Assembly: GCA_022432975.1 (NCBI GenBank)
Contig: CM039503.1
Coordinates: 51,191,259 to 51,255,258 of the forward strand
Length of the DNA stretch: 64,000 nucleotides
Direction: 5' to 3'
Source: Begonia masoniana
Taxonomy: Eukaryota; Streptophyta; Magnoliopsida; Cucurbitales; Begoniaceae
The notes under the pieces were generated by a model, which was not told where the DNA came from, did not search any database, and saw only the letters and a program-made list of their open reading frames with translations. The stretch's first letter is position 1, and each line of letters starts with the position of its first letter. The translations under genes were made by a program, and so were the position numbers. Shown one piece after another: positions 31,040 to 42,387 of this stretch.

Positions 31040-34000
31040 TATAAATTCATTTTTAAAAAATACCAAACGATATTGAATGTACTTGAAAGTACAATACATT
31101 TGCACGGGATTCCAGTAAGCTCTCACCTGGTACAGTTGCACACAGTGGCATTCACATCGACAACTTATTGTTCGTTGCCGTTGACCTCAAATCGTTCAAC
31201 TCCTGCGAACATAGGGCTCCAATTTCAAGTCGCACGTTCTAGTTTCCTAAGCTTCTTTTTTATTTGAGGACATAAGAGCTTCGTTGAGGAGGCCAATTTC
31301 TTATACTTTTTCACTATCCGAGTCATCAAGCTCTTTCGGATCATCTTGAACATGGTCAATATCGGTTTGTCACTGGGCGTCAATAGAACTGTATTGAATG
31401 ACTCGCATAGATTATTCAAGCCAACTTCGCACTTGGGAATCGAGGAAAACACATGACAAGCTTAATAGCTAGGCTCTGTTCGTCGAAGCCATGCATGGGC
31501 ATCCTTGTTAATCTGATGCAGTTTCCTCATTTCTATCTCGAAATGATAACTTGTGGTTGTCTTGGCTGTATTCCACATTGCATCTCTGTACGCTCTGCCT
31601 CGAAATTGATTTTTGAAGTTTGCATACATACGTCGAAGGAAGTAGCAGTGTTCGGCTAAACTTAATTCATCTTTTACATCAGGCACCAAACCTTGATATT
31701 AGAAAGAAAAATAAAGTCAATATAAAACAATATAACGACCACAACGTCTCAATATTTGTGTTTGAAAAATAATAAAATTGGTGGGAACAATAACAATAAT
31801 GTTACTGAAGTAAAACGTGGAGAGTACTGATCAGGCTAATTTCCAGGAAAAACTGTACTGGACAATCTCCTAAACATAATTACCTTTCCAAGTAAGTTTC
31901 TAGGAAAGGCTGGAGGGTCACAAATGGTCCCACTTAAAATCTAGTCTCCTAGACAGAACTTCCTTGCACAGTACAATTATACCACTAAATATGCGATATG
32001 ATAAACAATAGAAGATGAGATACCTTTTGTTGATCCGACACAATTGTCCATCTGTATCCATCTTGAGTGTCTAGGTCTTACTTCAATATTTACAAAAATC
32101 ACTTCTATGAGTCTTTGCATTCTGACTCCACGTTGACAACTGTAACGAGATATATTCTAGCGTTGCCATCAATACTGACTGCTGTAAGTAATTGGTAGGG
32201 GTGGACGGAACCGGCCCGGAACCACCGAACCAGACCGAACCACCGGTTTGGGCCAATTCTTGGCCGGTTTCGTGTGACTGGGAGCCGGTCCCGGTTCCAA
32301 AAAAATAGGAACCATGGACCGCGGTCCGGTCCACGATTCTGAGTACCAGAAACCAGCCCGAACCGTGGGAGTACCGGCCCATGGGTCAACCCGGTGGAAA
32401 CGGGTTATCCGACCCATGGGTCGGATGCCCTACTACTTTACTCTGAAGTTTAGACTTCAGAGTCTGAAATTGAACTATGAAGTCTGAACCTCCCGAGGCT
32501 GGAGTCCCCGTCTGGTCGTCTCCTCGACCCCGAGTCCCCGCCTCTTTCATGATTTTTCGTCGCCATGGAAGTAGGTTTTCTGACCTTCCTCTTCCATTTT
32601 CCATCTTCCACCTTCTCTGTGAAGCAGAAACCACGCCTGAAAACCAGTCGCATGTTCCAAAAGCATAAAGATGGATCGAACGAGAAGATTGACATAGAGG
32701 TATAAATAGATTGAAACTGGAAGTAAGCTATGGCTGTGGCAAGCTTTGGTTGTTATTATCAATTGGAATTTTCTGCAGATTAAGAAATTCGTAGAGAACC
32801 CTTGCTTTCAATTTTTTAGGGTTTTAATTTCGTTTATTTTCCTTGAAATTTGACGTCTGTTTCATTGCTAAACTTTGATTTGGTTGAAACAGAGGTCAAA
32901 TTTCTTGGATGTGAGGAATGGTATACACAACACATCCATTTATTGCCTATTCGTCTCTCTGTACCTTTTTCTATCGCTTCTGTTTGCACTTTGCCATGGT
33001 TTTACTGGTTGAAGATCAGATTTCATCGATTGGATTGAAATTGTTTTTTTTTAAATTAAAAAAAAAAATTGGTGGGAGGAACTGGTACTGAACCGGAACC
33101 GAAACTGAAATTTCGGTTCCGGTTCCAGTTCGGTACCGATTCCTCCCAGGGCAGGTTCCGATTCTGAGTAAAAAAATCCTGAACTGTCCAGTCCGGTCCT
33201 GTTCCAAGTCGGAACCGGACCGGCCCGGACCGTGTCCACTCCTAGTAATTGGTCGGGACACGAGTGCTTCAGATGACAACCATCTAAATAGATAATAGGT
33301 CTACCACACTACAGCAAACCTACCTTGCAAGCAGCCATACACATGTACATTCTTTGGAATACGCATGACTCATTATCGCTAGAGCCCACCAGGTAACCAT
33401 GTATTTTCAATGTGCTACCCGGATTTAATCTAAGTATTTCTACTGCATACGAATGCAGTAGCTTAAATTGTTCGTTGCCCCTACCGTCATTAAGTTTTCG
33501 AGTTTCGCTTCATACTCTTCTGACAAGACTAGATGTAATATTTACATTAAAATTCTTCCTCACTGTCTCGATAATGAAAAGAATTTCCCATGTAGGTTGA
33601 CTTTTGAACCTATTCAAATAATTATTTGCCACTCTTTTTGCAGTAGCATGTATATTCTCAATTTTCTTTGCACAGTTGTGAGAATTGGTGAAACTCTTTA
33701 TTTGAAACGTAAGCTCATTTTGTATCTTCGAAGCATGCAATCGCCAATTACATCCGTCTTAACAGCCTGTCGTCAGTCGCCGAGATTCGCTTTTAGTGAA
33801 TTTGATCCCATAAACATTTTTCAGTGCATAATCTACTATTTCATCTCTAATTTCACTTAATGAACTATATTTTCTCCCCAAAAAAAGTCCATCGAAATTT
33901 ATTCCCTTACTAGTATGTTTTCCACATCGTCATCATCCAAGTTGACCGGTGTTCGAAGCTCATCGTCTAGAGTTTTCGAGGTCGAATGTACCTCTATTTC

Positions 34001-34080
34001 TTCATTACCTTATGTGTGATCGAATGTTCGAAGATCACCATATATGGGCATGACATCCGTATACCAATCCATATTGGCAT
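31040..34080 (-). pseudogene. mudrA-like transposase of MULE-B (split by a hAT element)
   Basis: Read from 34080 down: an N-terminal region, the MuDR DNA-binding part (LGRKYSSLSEIRDEIVDYAL, then HASKIQNELTFQIKSFTNSH and LNRFKSQPTWEILFI at 33740-33510), and the catalytic region, cut at 33245/32195 by hAT-1 in the middle of the LTAVSIDG segment. After an intron (about 32020-31690) comes the C-terminal part at 31689-31225 (RKLHQINKDAHAWLRRTEPS, CEVGLNNLCESFNTVLL) and a degenerate SWIM finger (about 31180-31100). Several stops are present. It is colinear with MULE-A transposase but clearly diverged. Confidence 0.75.
32196..33244. mobile_element. hAT-1, non-autonomous hAT element inside MULE-B transposase
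   Basis: It begins TAGGGGTGGACGGAACCGG and ends GGACCGTGTCCACTCCTA (1049 bp). It is flanked by perfect 8-bp repeats GTAATTGG (32188-32195, 33245-33252), the hAT target length. The empty site can be inferred from MULE-A near 13250. Subterminal regions are CCGGTTCC-type repeats. The middle (32420-33050) has no transposase; short frames there could be captured host sequence but I recognise none. Confidence 0.92.
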
Positions 34081-34607
34081 TACAGGTTGTCATCTAGTCT
34101 AAATTAACTGATCTATTTGAATTAGAATCTATCGATGTCGCTAATTGATACACCTAGGAGATCCATGACACGTTCTCAAGGTAAAGTTCAAAATTTAACT
34201 AATCTTTTTGTTGACTATTTTACAGTTTTTGCAGGTGAAAGCCTAATGGATCATTTGGAATGGAAGCCTACCTCTCAAGACATCGATAAACCAACCTACA
34301 TGCTATCATGGGATACAAGTAAAGAGTCAACTCAAAGTCAAATGGGAATTTGTCTTTCCTGTAGCATCTTTGTGTAATTTTTCATTCTTGCATTTGAATT
34401 TGACATACATTGGCCTTTCTTGTTATATTATCTATAATTGCATGCATTAGATTGTGTTGTTAGGTTAGATGAATGTTAGGTTAGTGGGGGGTCAAGATGT
34501 GACACACAAGGACTTAAAAACCAAACATCAAGAGGCTCAGCTCACTAGGGGAGCGTTCAAGACATGGCTGCGCACGCACCATCAAGGCCCGATCCATTCC
34601 ACTTGAG
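34081..34607. other. MULE-B remainder with a possible retroelement fragment
   Basis: A short plus frame at 34135-34377 (PRRSMTRSQGKVQNLTNLF) recalls the MTRSQ-type segments of plant retrotransposon polyproteins, but the match is too short to classify. The rest shows nothing recognisable. The sequence continues after the Cassandra/Copia insertions at 47660. Confidence 0.35.
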
Positions 34608-35597
34608 TAGGGGTGGGCAGAACCGGCCCGGAACCGCAAAACCGGATTGGACCGGTGGTCCGGGCCGGTTCTGCCTACTGTGGAACCGGTCCCGGTTCCA
34701 CAGATTCGAGAACCGAGAACCGCAGTCCGGTTCCCGGTTCTTGAATCCGGGACAGGGAAATCCCACGGGAGAACTGACCCATGGGTCGGCCCAGTGGGTT
34801 ATCCGACCCATGGGTCGGATAACTTTAAAAAAAAAAATAAAATACTAAAACAACAGCCCTAGTCCACGTCCAGCAAGAGCCCTCCCTCATTTCACTCCTT
34901 AGCACCGAACCGACGACTCGTCCCCAACCCCGACCTAGCGAGTTGGCGACCTCACGTCTCAGACTCAAGCAACTCCGACCGTCGACCAGCAACTTTCGCA
35001 GTTCATTACATAGACTTAAGACTTTCCTCCTGTCTGTAGAACATTTCAGACGACATTGAAAGACCAGGAGATAGAGACAGATCAATATCGGTTGAAAACT
35101 AGGGTTTCTTCTTCCAAGCTTGATCAAACGCTTCTGGTTTTCCTTCTCATCTCTCAACTTTTCATAACCGTTTTCTCTCGCAGATATCTGTCTCTTTTCC
35201 ATGTGTTTTTCAGGCGAAGTTAGACAGAGAAAGGGGGAAGAGAATGGAAGTAGGAATCGATGAAGGGTAGGAGAGAGAGAGAGTCATTAAAGAGAGGAAT
35301 CGATGAAGGGTAGGAGAGAGAGACATTAAAGAGAGGAATCGATGAAGAGTAGGGGAGAGAGAGAGAGTCATTAAAGAGAGGTAGGTGTATCCATTAAAGC
35401 TCCTCATAAGTTAGAAGAAAAGCAGTGGAAATTGTACGGGAGGGAACCGGAACCGGACCGTAAAATTCGGTCTGGTTCTGGTTCGGTACCGGTTCTGCTA
35501 TGGACCGGTTCCAGTTTCGAGAATTTATTTCCCGAAACCAACGGTCCGGTCCGGTTCCAGTCCAGAACCGGCCCAGACTGGACCGTGCCCAGCCCTA
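34608..35597. mobile_element. hAT-2, non-autonomous hAT element
   Basis: It begins TAGGGGTGGGCAGAACCGG and ends GGACCGTGCCCAGCCCTA (990 bp). The left target copy is CACTTGAG (34600-34607). The right copy has been split by Cassandra: CACT at 35598-35601 and the whole CACTTGAG at 47656-47663. Subterminal CCGGTTCC repeats resemble hAT-1. The middle has a GAGAGAG-rich tract (35270-35380) and no transposase. Confidence 0.85.
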
Positions 35598-35715
35598 CAC
35601 TTGTGATGACCCGAATATGCACGTATGGGTACGATGGCTGCACGAACTGGAACCCGGATGGCGGTACATCCGCGAGGGCGAACCGGAAGGTGACAGGTCG
35701 TAAAAAGGGGGTCGT

Positions 35716-37308
35716 TGTTGACTTATAGAGTGTTTAAGTCATAATTTGTTTTTGATTATGTATTTGTATATTTAGTATACAATTTGATTATGTGTATTTA
35801 AATAAGAATTATCAATACATGTTTGGTTGACAATACCCTGAACAAGGGTATTTTAGTTGTCTAATAAAATCGGTTTGAGTATACAGAGCAGAACAGAAAA
35901 ACAGGGCTGTAAAACGCGTGCTTCTACCGATGACTATACATAAAAAAAAAGTGGAAGCCTCTGCCGATTGCTAAACAGAAGAAGACGCCGTTTAGAAGTT
36001 GTCATCTGCCGTAAGCGTCTTTGAAGACATATGCCGATGACGTGTCAAGTCAGTATATGTTTTCTCTGCCGATAGCCGTTTCTGGAGACAGATGCCAATG
36101 ACGTGTCAAAGTTCTCAAATGCTACATCTGCCGATGATCTTTGAAGACATATGCCGATGACGTGTCAAGTCAGTATATGTTTTCTCTGCCGATAGCCGTT
36201 TCTGAAAATAGATGCCGATGACGTGTCAAGATGGATCTACCGATAGCATTTGATGCTACTCACACCGATGACGTTCAAGCTTGCTCATGCCGATCACTAG
36301 ACGACAATTTTCATGAGTTCATCTGCCGATGGTTTTTAAAGAGACTTCTGCCGATGGCGCTTTTAAAGAAACATCTACCGATGGCTTTGAAGATTGTCTG
36401 TGCCGGTGAAATTTAAGGATGCGTCTGCCGATGGAATTCAGTGCCTACACCTGCCGATAGCTTTTAAGCTGCACATGCCGATGGACTTCGATGCATCTGC
36501 CGACGGATTTTCACGTTGCGCCTGCCGTTGAAGCTTCCAGACACTTATGCCGGTGACGTTTTGAAGCTTACTCATTCCGATGACGTGTCAAGTGTTTTGA
36601 AGCTACATCTTCCGGTAATCTTCCGCCAGAATTCAAAGTTACCCGCGAAGCTACAGTGACGTCGTTTTCAGCATTAACTCCAGACCTTTAATGGCGACGA
36701 CGAACAACAATTTCAGACGCAACGGATAGCTGCTTCAGTACGGATGCTTCCCAACGGTAACTTTTCTCCATTTTGAAGAAAGAAGCATTCAATTTTATGA
36801 AGCAAATTCATACAGAGTATATAAGCAGAAGAAAAGGCTCGAAGACTAACTTTTGCCAATTTGAATTCTGAGCCCTAGCTGCGAAAGTTATTACTCTGTA
36901 TTCTCAATCTACATCTCTCTACTCCAAAACTTGAGATTCTGTTTTGAGAGTTTGTAGATTATTGTAATCTGTTTTTCAAACCTGAATATTCTGTAAGGCA
37001 GTGGATTGACGCCCGCTAAGTTCAATCCAGGATTGTGAAAGGCTGTGGATCGAAGCCCGTAAGGTCGATCAGATTTTCTCGTTGAGGAGAAGTAAGGAAT
37101 CTTCAAGGGAGAGCCTTGGAGCGTGGACGTAGGCAGTTTGGCCGAACCACGTAAAAATATTGGTGTCTAATCTCTCTTTCTCTCTCTTTACATTGTTTGA
37201 TTACTTGTGCTAAAACTAAGTTTAATCAAGAAGAGAAATTAGATTGAATTGAAATTAAAATTAAAAAAAGTCTAATTCACCCCCCTCTTAGACAATTCCG
37301 ATCCTACA
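35716..37308 (+). repeat. 5' LTR of the Copia element
   Basis: It starts TGTTGACTTATAGAG and ends CCGATCCTACA. Between 35990 and 36610 it is a degenerate array of CTGCCGATG-type motifs, including a 120-bp tandem repeat (36022-36141 and 36142 onward) and five TGACGTGTCA sites (36038, 36099, 36158, 36219, 36581). A TATA box TATATAA is at 36818-36824. ACGTGTC is the known ABRE-type bZIP core; activity is inferred. Confidence 0.92.
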
Positions 37309-37310
37309 AT

Positions 37311-37322
37311 TGGTATCAGAGC
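37311..37322 (+). other. Primer binding site of the Copia element
   Basis: TGGTATCAGAGC, complementary to the 3' end of initiator tRNA-Met, lies 2 bp after the 5' LTR. Confidence 0.9.
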
Positions 37323-37373
37323 AAGGTATTTATTGTCTAAGTTGTTTATCTAAGAGATATTGCTATATCTGAA

Positions 37374-38860
37374 ATGGCATTCAACATTAACAACTCACAA
37401 ATAGAAGGTCAGGCAACAAATAGACCTCCATTCTTTGATGGTAGTGACTATGTCTATTGGAAGTCTAGAATGAAAATATTCATTCAAGCCATAGACTACG
37501 AGACCTGGTGTATTATAGAAAATGGTCCTTTTAAGGCCATGAAAACTGTTGATGGGAAAAGTATCCCTAAGGACTCTTCTGAGTTAACTGAGTCCGATAA
37601 GAGAAATCTAAGCCTTAATGCTAAGGCTATAAACACCTTGTACTGTGCCTTAAATAGAGATGAATTTAATAGGGTACAAGGGTGTGAAAGTGCTCAAGAA
37701 ATTTGGCACTTATTAGAGGTCACACACGAGGGCACAAATCAAGTAAAGGAGAGCAAACTGAATATGCTCATTCACGAGTATGAATTATTTTCTATGCCCA
37801 AAGATGAGTCTGTCTCTTCAATGTTTACAAGATTCACTAATATTACTAATGGTTTGAAAGCTCTTGGTAAGTCTTATTCTAGTGAAGAACAGGTCAGGAA
37901 GATTCTCAGGTGTCTTCCAAGAAGCTGGCAGCCAAAGGTGACTGCAATTCAGGAAGCTAAGGATCTCAAAGCCTTAAAGCTTGAGGAGCTCATTGGATCT
38001 CTCATGACGCATGAGATCACAATGAGAGCAATGAAAAGGAGGACCTCAAAGAGAAGGAGGTAACAAGAAAGAAGGACATTGCTCTAAAGGCTTCCTCAAG
38101 TAAGCAAGAGGATTCAGAAGAAGAAGAAGAAGAAGATGAGGATATTGCACTCATCACTAGAAGGTTCAGTAAGTTTCTGCAACGAAAGAGGATGCAGGGA
38201 AAAAGATTTCCGAAGGGTGAGAAATCTCAAAAGGAAAAGGAAATCACGTGCTTTGGGTGTGGAAAGCCTGGTCATATGAAGGCAGACTGTCCACAAGCAA
38301 AGAAGGGTCCCAAGAAGTTCAAGAAAAGGGCAATGAAGGCCACTTGGGATGATAGTGAAGAAGACGCCTCTTCATCAGAAGATGAGGAAGTAGCAAACCT
38401 GTGCTTTATGGCACACGAGGATGAGGTAAATCTTTCTTCTTGTGAGAGTGACAATGAAGAAGGAGATTTAATAGATGCTTTCAATGATTTAGTAAAACAA
38501 TATAGCATGTTAAAAGCAAAATACAACTTGTTGAAAAGAGATAATACAGATTTATTAGAAAAGCAGGCCAATGAACTTAGTATGCATGAAAAGGAAGTTT
38601 CTGTTCTTAAAAAGAAAAATGAGACGTTAAATAGACTTGTTCTGAATTTCACTGAAGGAAGTAAAAATCTGAACATGTTATTGAGCAGTCAGAGAGTGCA
38701 GTTTGATAAAACTGGTCTAGGGTATGAAGGGTTTAGTAAAAGAAAACATATAAAAGGCTTTTTGTTAAATCCACTGTCTGTCATGCATGCAATGAAGTTG
38801 GACATAAATCATTTGTATGTCCATTAAACTCAAACAACAAGAAAACTGGGAGTAAATTAC
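37374..38860 (+). pseudogene. Copia gag (frameshifted)
   Basis: The frame opens MAFNINNSQIEGQATNRPPF, with the DYVYWKSRMKIFIQ and EIWHLLEVTHEGTNQVKESK signatures of Copia gag (about residues 20-200). It breaks near 38030, where one base shifts it into RRTSKRRR. The next frame contains a zinc knuckle CFGCGKPGHMKADC (CCHC) at 38251 and an acidic, coiled-coil-prone region. A second CCHC-like knuckle (CHACNEVGHKSFVC, about 38780) is in another frame, so there is a second shift before it. The product would package RNA. The shifts lie near purine runs, so sequencing error is possible. Confidence 0.82.
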
Positions 38861-38927
38861 AGTGGGTTCCCAAAGGAACCAAAACTAACACCAGGACCCA
38901 AAAGATTTGGGTACCTAAGAAGACTGC

Positions 38928-41900
38928 TTGAACTCTCTATTGCAGGTTGACTGCTCTCCCGGGAAAAACCAGTGGTATCTCGACAGCGGATGCTCGAGAC
39001 ATATGACGGGAGACTCAACTAAATTTGCTGCTGTCAGCAAAAAGAAAGGAAGTGTTACCTTTGGTGGAAACCAAAAGGGTAAAATCGTTGGGATTGGCAA
39101 CATAGGTAACCTTATCAACCCTACTATTGAAAATGTGTTATTAGTTGATGGGTTGAAACACAATCTGCTAAGTATAAGTCAATTATGTGACAAAGGTTAC
39201 GAGGTGATATTCAAATCAAATTCATGCATAATTAAGGATAGCTCATCTTGTTCTATACTATTTAAAGGATATAGAAAAGAAATGTGTATATTATTGATCT
39301 AGATAATATTGAGCTTTCTGATGAAAAATGCTTTGCTGTGAATTCTGTTAATGACTGCTGGACTTGGCATAAAAGGTTAGGACACGTAGGAATGGATACC
39401 TTAGCTAAGATCACTAGGGAGAATTTAGTTAGGGGAATCCCTAAGATATCCTTTGAAAAGGATAGAGTCTGTGAAGCTTGTCAAATGGGCAAGCAGATCA
39501 AAAGCTCTTTTGCTTCAAAAAATTCTGTTTCTACTTCTAAGCTCCTCCAACTCCTTCACATGGACCTCTTCGGTCCTTCCAATATAGCAAGCCTAGGCGG
39601 CAAATTCTATGCCTTTGTTATTGTAGATGATTTCTCTAGATTCACCTGGGTATATTTTCTAAAGTCTAAGGATGAAACCTTTGAAACCTTTTCTAGCTTT
39701 AGGAAAAGAGTTCAAAATGAAAAGGGACTCACCATTGTTGCTATTCGTAGTGATCATGGTGGAGAATTTGAAAATGAGAGATTTGAACTCTTGTGTCTCA
39801 AAAATGGAATTGAGCACAATTTCTCTTCACCTAGGACTCCTCAGCAAAATGGTGTTGTTGAGAGGAAGAATAGATCTCTCCAGGAGCTAGCTAGGACTAT
39901 GCTAAATGAAAATTCCCTTCCTAAATACTTCTGGGCTGAAGCGGTTGCTACAGCTTGCTATGTTCTCAATCGGGTCTCCATAAGACCTATTCTTGAAAGA
40001 ACTCCCTATGAACTTTGTAATGGCAAGACTCCTACTGTTAAGTATTTTAGAGCTTTCGGTTGCAAATGTTTTATTCTTAATACTAAGGATAACTTAGGAA
40101 AATTCGATTCCAAATCTGATCTTGGAATTTTTCTAGGATATTCTTTGACCAGTAAAGCTTACAGAGTTTTCAATAGGAGAACTCTTGTTGTTGAGGAATC
40201 TGTTCATGTCAATTTTGATGAGACTCCTCAGCCATTAATAAATGTGGATGAGGATGATCCCTTGGAAAAACAACTGGATTCCCTTTCCTTAGAAAAGCCT
40301 ACAGATCTCATTCAAGTAGAAAAATCTTAGAACCTTCTTCTACTCCTCATGATATAGGTTCTGTCAAGGATGAAAATCCTGCTCTTCCTAGAGATTGGAA
40401 ATTCATCAAAGACCATCCATTAGATGAAGTCTTAGGTGATCCTTCGTTAGGAGTTAAGACTAGATCCTCTCTTAGGAATCTCTGTGCCAATGTGGCATTT
40501 ATATCTCAAGTAGAACCTAAGAAGTTTGAAGAGACCGAGAGTGATGAAAACTGGATTTTAGCTATGCAAGAGGAGCTAAATCAATTTGAAAGGAGCAAGG
40601 TATGGGAACTTGTTCCAAGGCCTAAGGATCATCCCATTATTGGAACTAAATGGGTTTACAAGAACAAATTGGATGAAAATGGAATCGTAGTCAGAAATAA
40701 GGCTAGGCTAGTTGCTAAAGGTTACAATCAAGAAGAAGGAATAGATTTTGAGGAAACCTTTGCACCAGTAGCTAGATTAGAATCTATTAGGATGCTCTTA
40801 GCCTATGCTTGCTACAAAAACTTCACACTCTTTCAAATGGATGTAAAGAGTGCCTTCTTAAATGGTTATATTCAGGAAGAAGTTTATGTAGAGCAGCCCC
40901 TAGGATTTGAAGACTTTGCTAAACCGAATCATGTATATAGACTTATGAAAGCTCTTTATGGTCTTAAGAAGGCTCCTAGAGCTTGGTATGACAGATTGAG
41001 GAATTTCCTTGAGGAAAGGAATTTCAAAAAGGGTAACACCGACTCAACTCTGTTTACCAGGCAAAAGGATAAGGACATTCTGCTGGTTCAAATATATGTC
41101 GATGATATTATTTTTGGATCAACAAATGTCAACATGTGTAATGAGTTTTCTTCCCTCATGCAAAGCGAGTTTGAAATGAGTATGATGGGGGAGTTAAAGT
41201 TTTTCTTAGGATTCCAGATTAATCAGTCTCCTGATGGATTTTTCTTCTGTCAAGAAAAGTACATTAAGGAACTCCTTAAGAAATTCGGATTAGAAACTGT
41301 CAAATCTTCTAAAACTCCCATGAGTACCACTACTAAATTGGACAAGGATGAAAATGGTATAAGTGTGGATATCAAGAAATATCGTGGTATGATTGGTTCA
41401 CTGTTGTATCTGACTGCTAGTAGGCCAGATATACTCTTTAGTGTGTGCCTATGTGCTAGGTTTCAGGCTGCCCCTAAGGAATCTCATTTATCTGCTGTAA
41501 AAAGGATTTTCAAATACTTGAGTGGGACTTATGACTTAGGTTTATGGTATCCTAAGGGAACTTCCTTTGATCTGATTGGATATTCAGATTCTGACTATGC
41601 TGGTAGTCTAGTTGATAGGAAAAGCACCTCAGGAACATGTCAATTCTTAGGAGAATCTCTAGTGTCTTGGTATTCTAAGAAACAGAATTCTGTTGCACTC
41701 TCAACTGCAGAAAGTGAATATATTGCAGCCGGCAGTTGTTGTGCACAAATACTTTGGATGAAACAGACTTTGGAGGACTATAATCTGTTCTTTGATAGGA
41801 TTCCTATTAGATGTGATAACACCAGTGCTATCAACATTTCTAAAAATCCTATTCAACACTCTAGAACAAAACATATTGATGTAAGGTATCACTTCATCCG

Positions 41901-42045
41901 TGAACATGTTCAAAGAGGAGATATCTCTTTAGAATTTGTTAATTCTGTAGATCAATTGGCCGACATCTTTACAAAACCCTTAGATGAGAAGACATTCAAT
42001 AATATCAGAATAAGGTTAGGTCTCATTAGGGTTGATAGAAAATGA
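38928..42045 (+). pseudogene. Copia pol: protease, integrase, reverse transcriptase, RNase H (frame breaks)
   Basis: Protease has the active-site triplet in WYLDSGCSRHMTGD (38970). Integrase has the HHCC-type KRLGHVGMDTLAK...CEACQMGK and the catalytic core HMDLFGPSN, IRSDHGGEFEN and PQQNGVVERKN. RT (40492-42045) has [20 protein letters not shown] and the catalytic [10 protein letters not shown]. RNase H has [15 protein letters not shown] and a terminal [10 protein letters not shown]. Frames change near 39290 and a stop ends one at 40328. RT and RNase H form one open 517-codon frame. The order integrase before RT defines Copia. The breaks make this copy non-autonomous unless they are assembly errors. 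Confidence 0.9.
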
Positions 42046-42387
42046 TTCTGTCTCTTTTAGGAAAATTCCCAAGTGTTAGCAATTCCTTGTTGTGAAAGCA
42101 TCGGTAGATGCTGATTTTTCTCTAAGCATCGGAAGATGCATTGCTACCGGTAGGTATCGGCAGATGCAGTGTTTTTCTATCCCATCGGAAGATGTATTCC
42201 TACATCTGCCGACACGTATACCCATCGGAAGATGTAGTCTTCAATCAGCCGACACGTATGTCTTCTTCGTCTGGCGATAAGTTATTTCTTTTAAATTCTT
42301 TCTTCTTCGCCCAGACACTTCACTTTTCGCGCTCTTTCTGTAAAACCCTGCCCTACCAAATCTTCTCTATCGCGTCCTCTTCTAGCA
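42046..42387 (+). promoter_or_regulatory. Spacer before the 3' ORF with inverted CCGATG-type motifs
   Basis: It contains about eight CATCGGMAGATG or CTGCCGACACG units (42095-42260), mostly the inverse of the LTR motif, just upstream of the 3' ORF. This could be an internal promoter or splice region; that is inferred. Confidence 0.4.
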
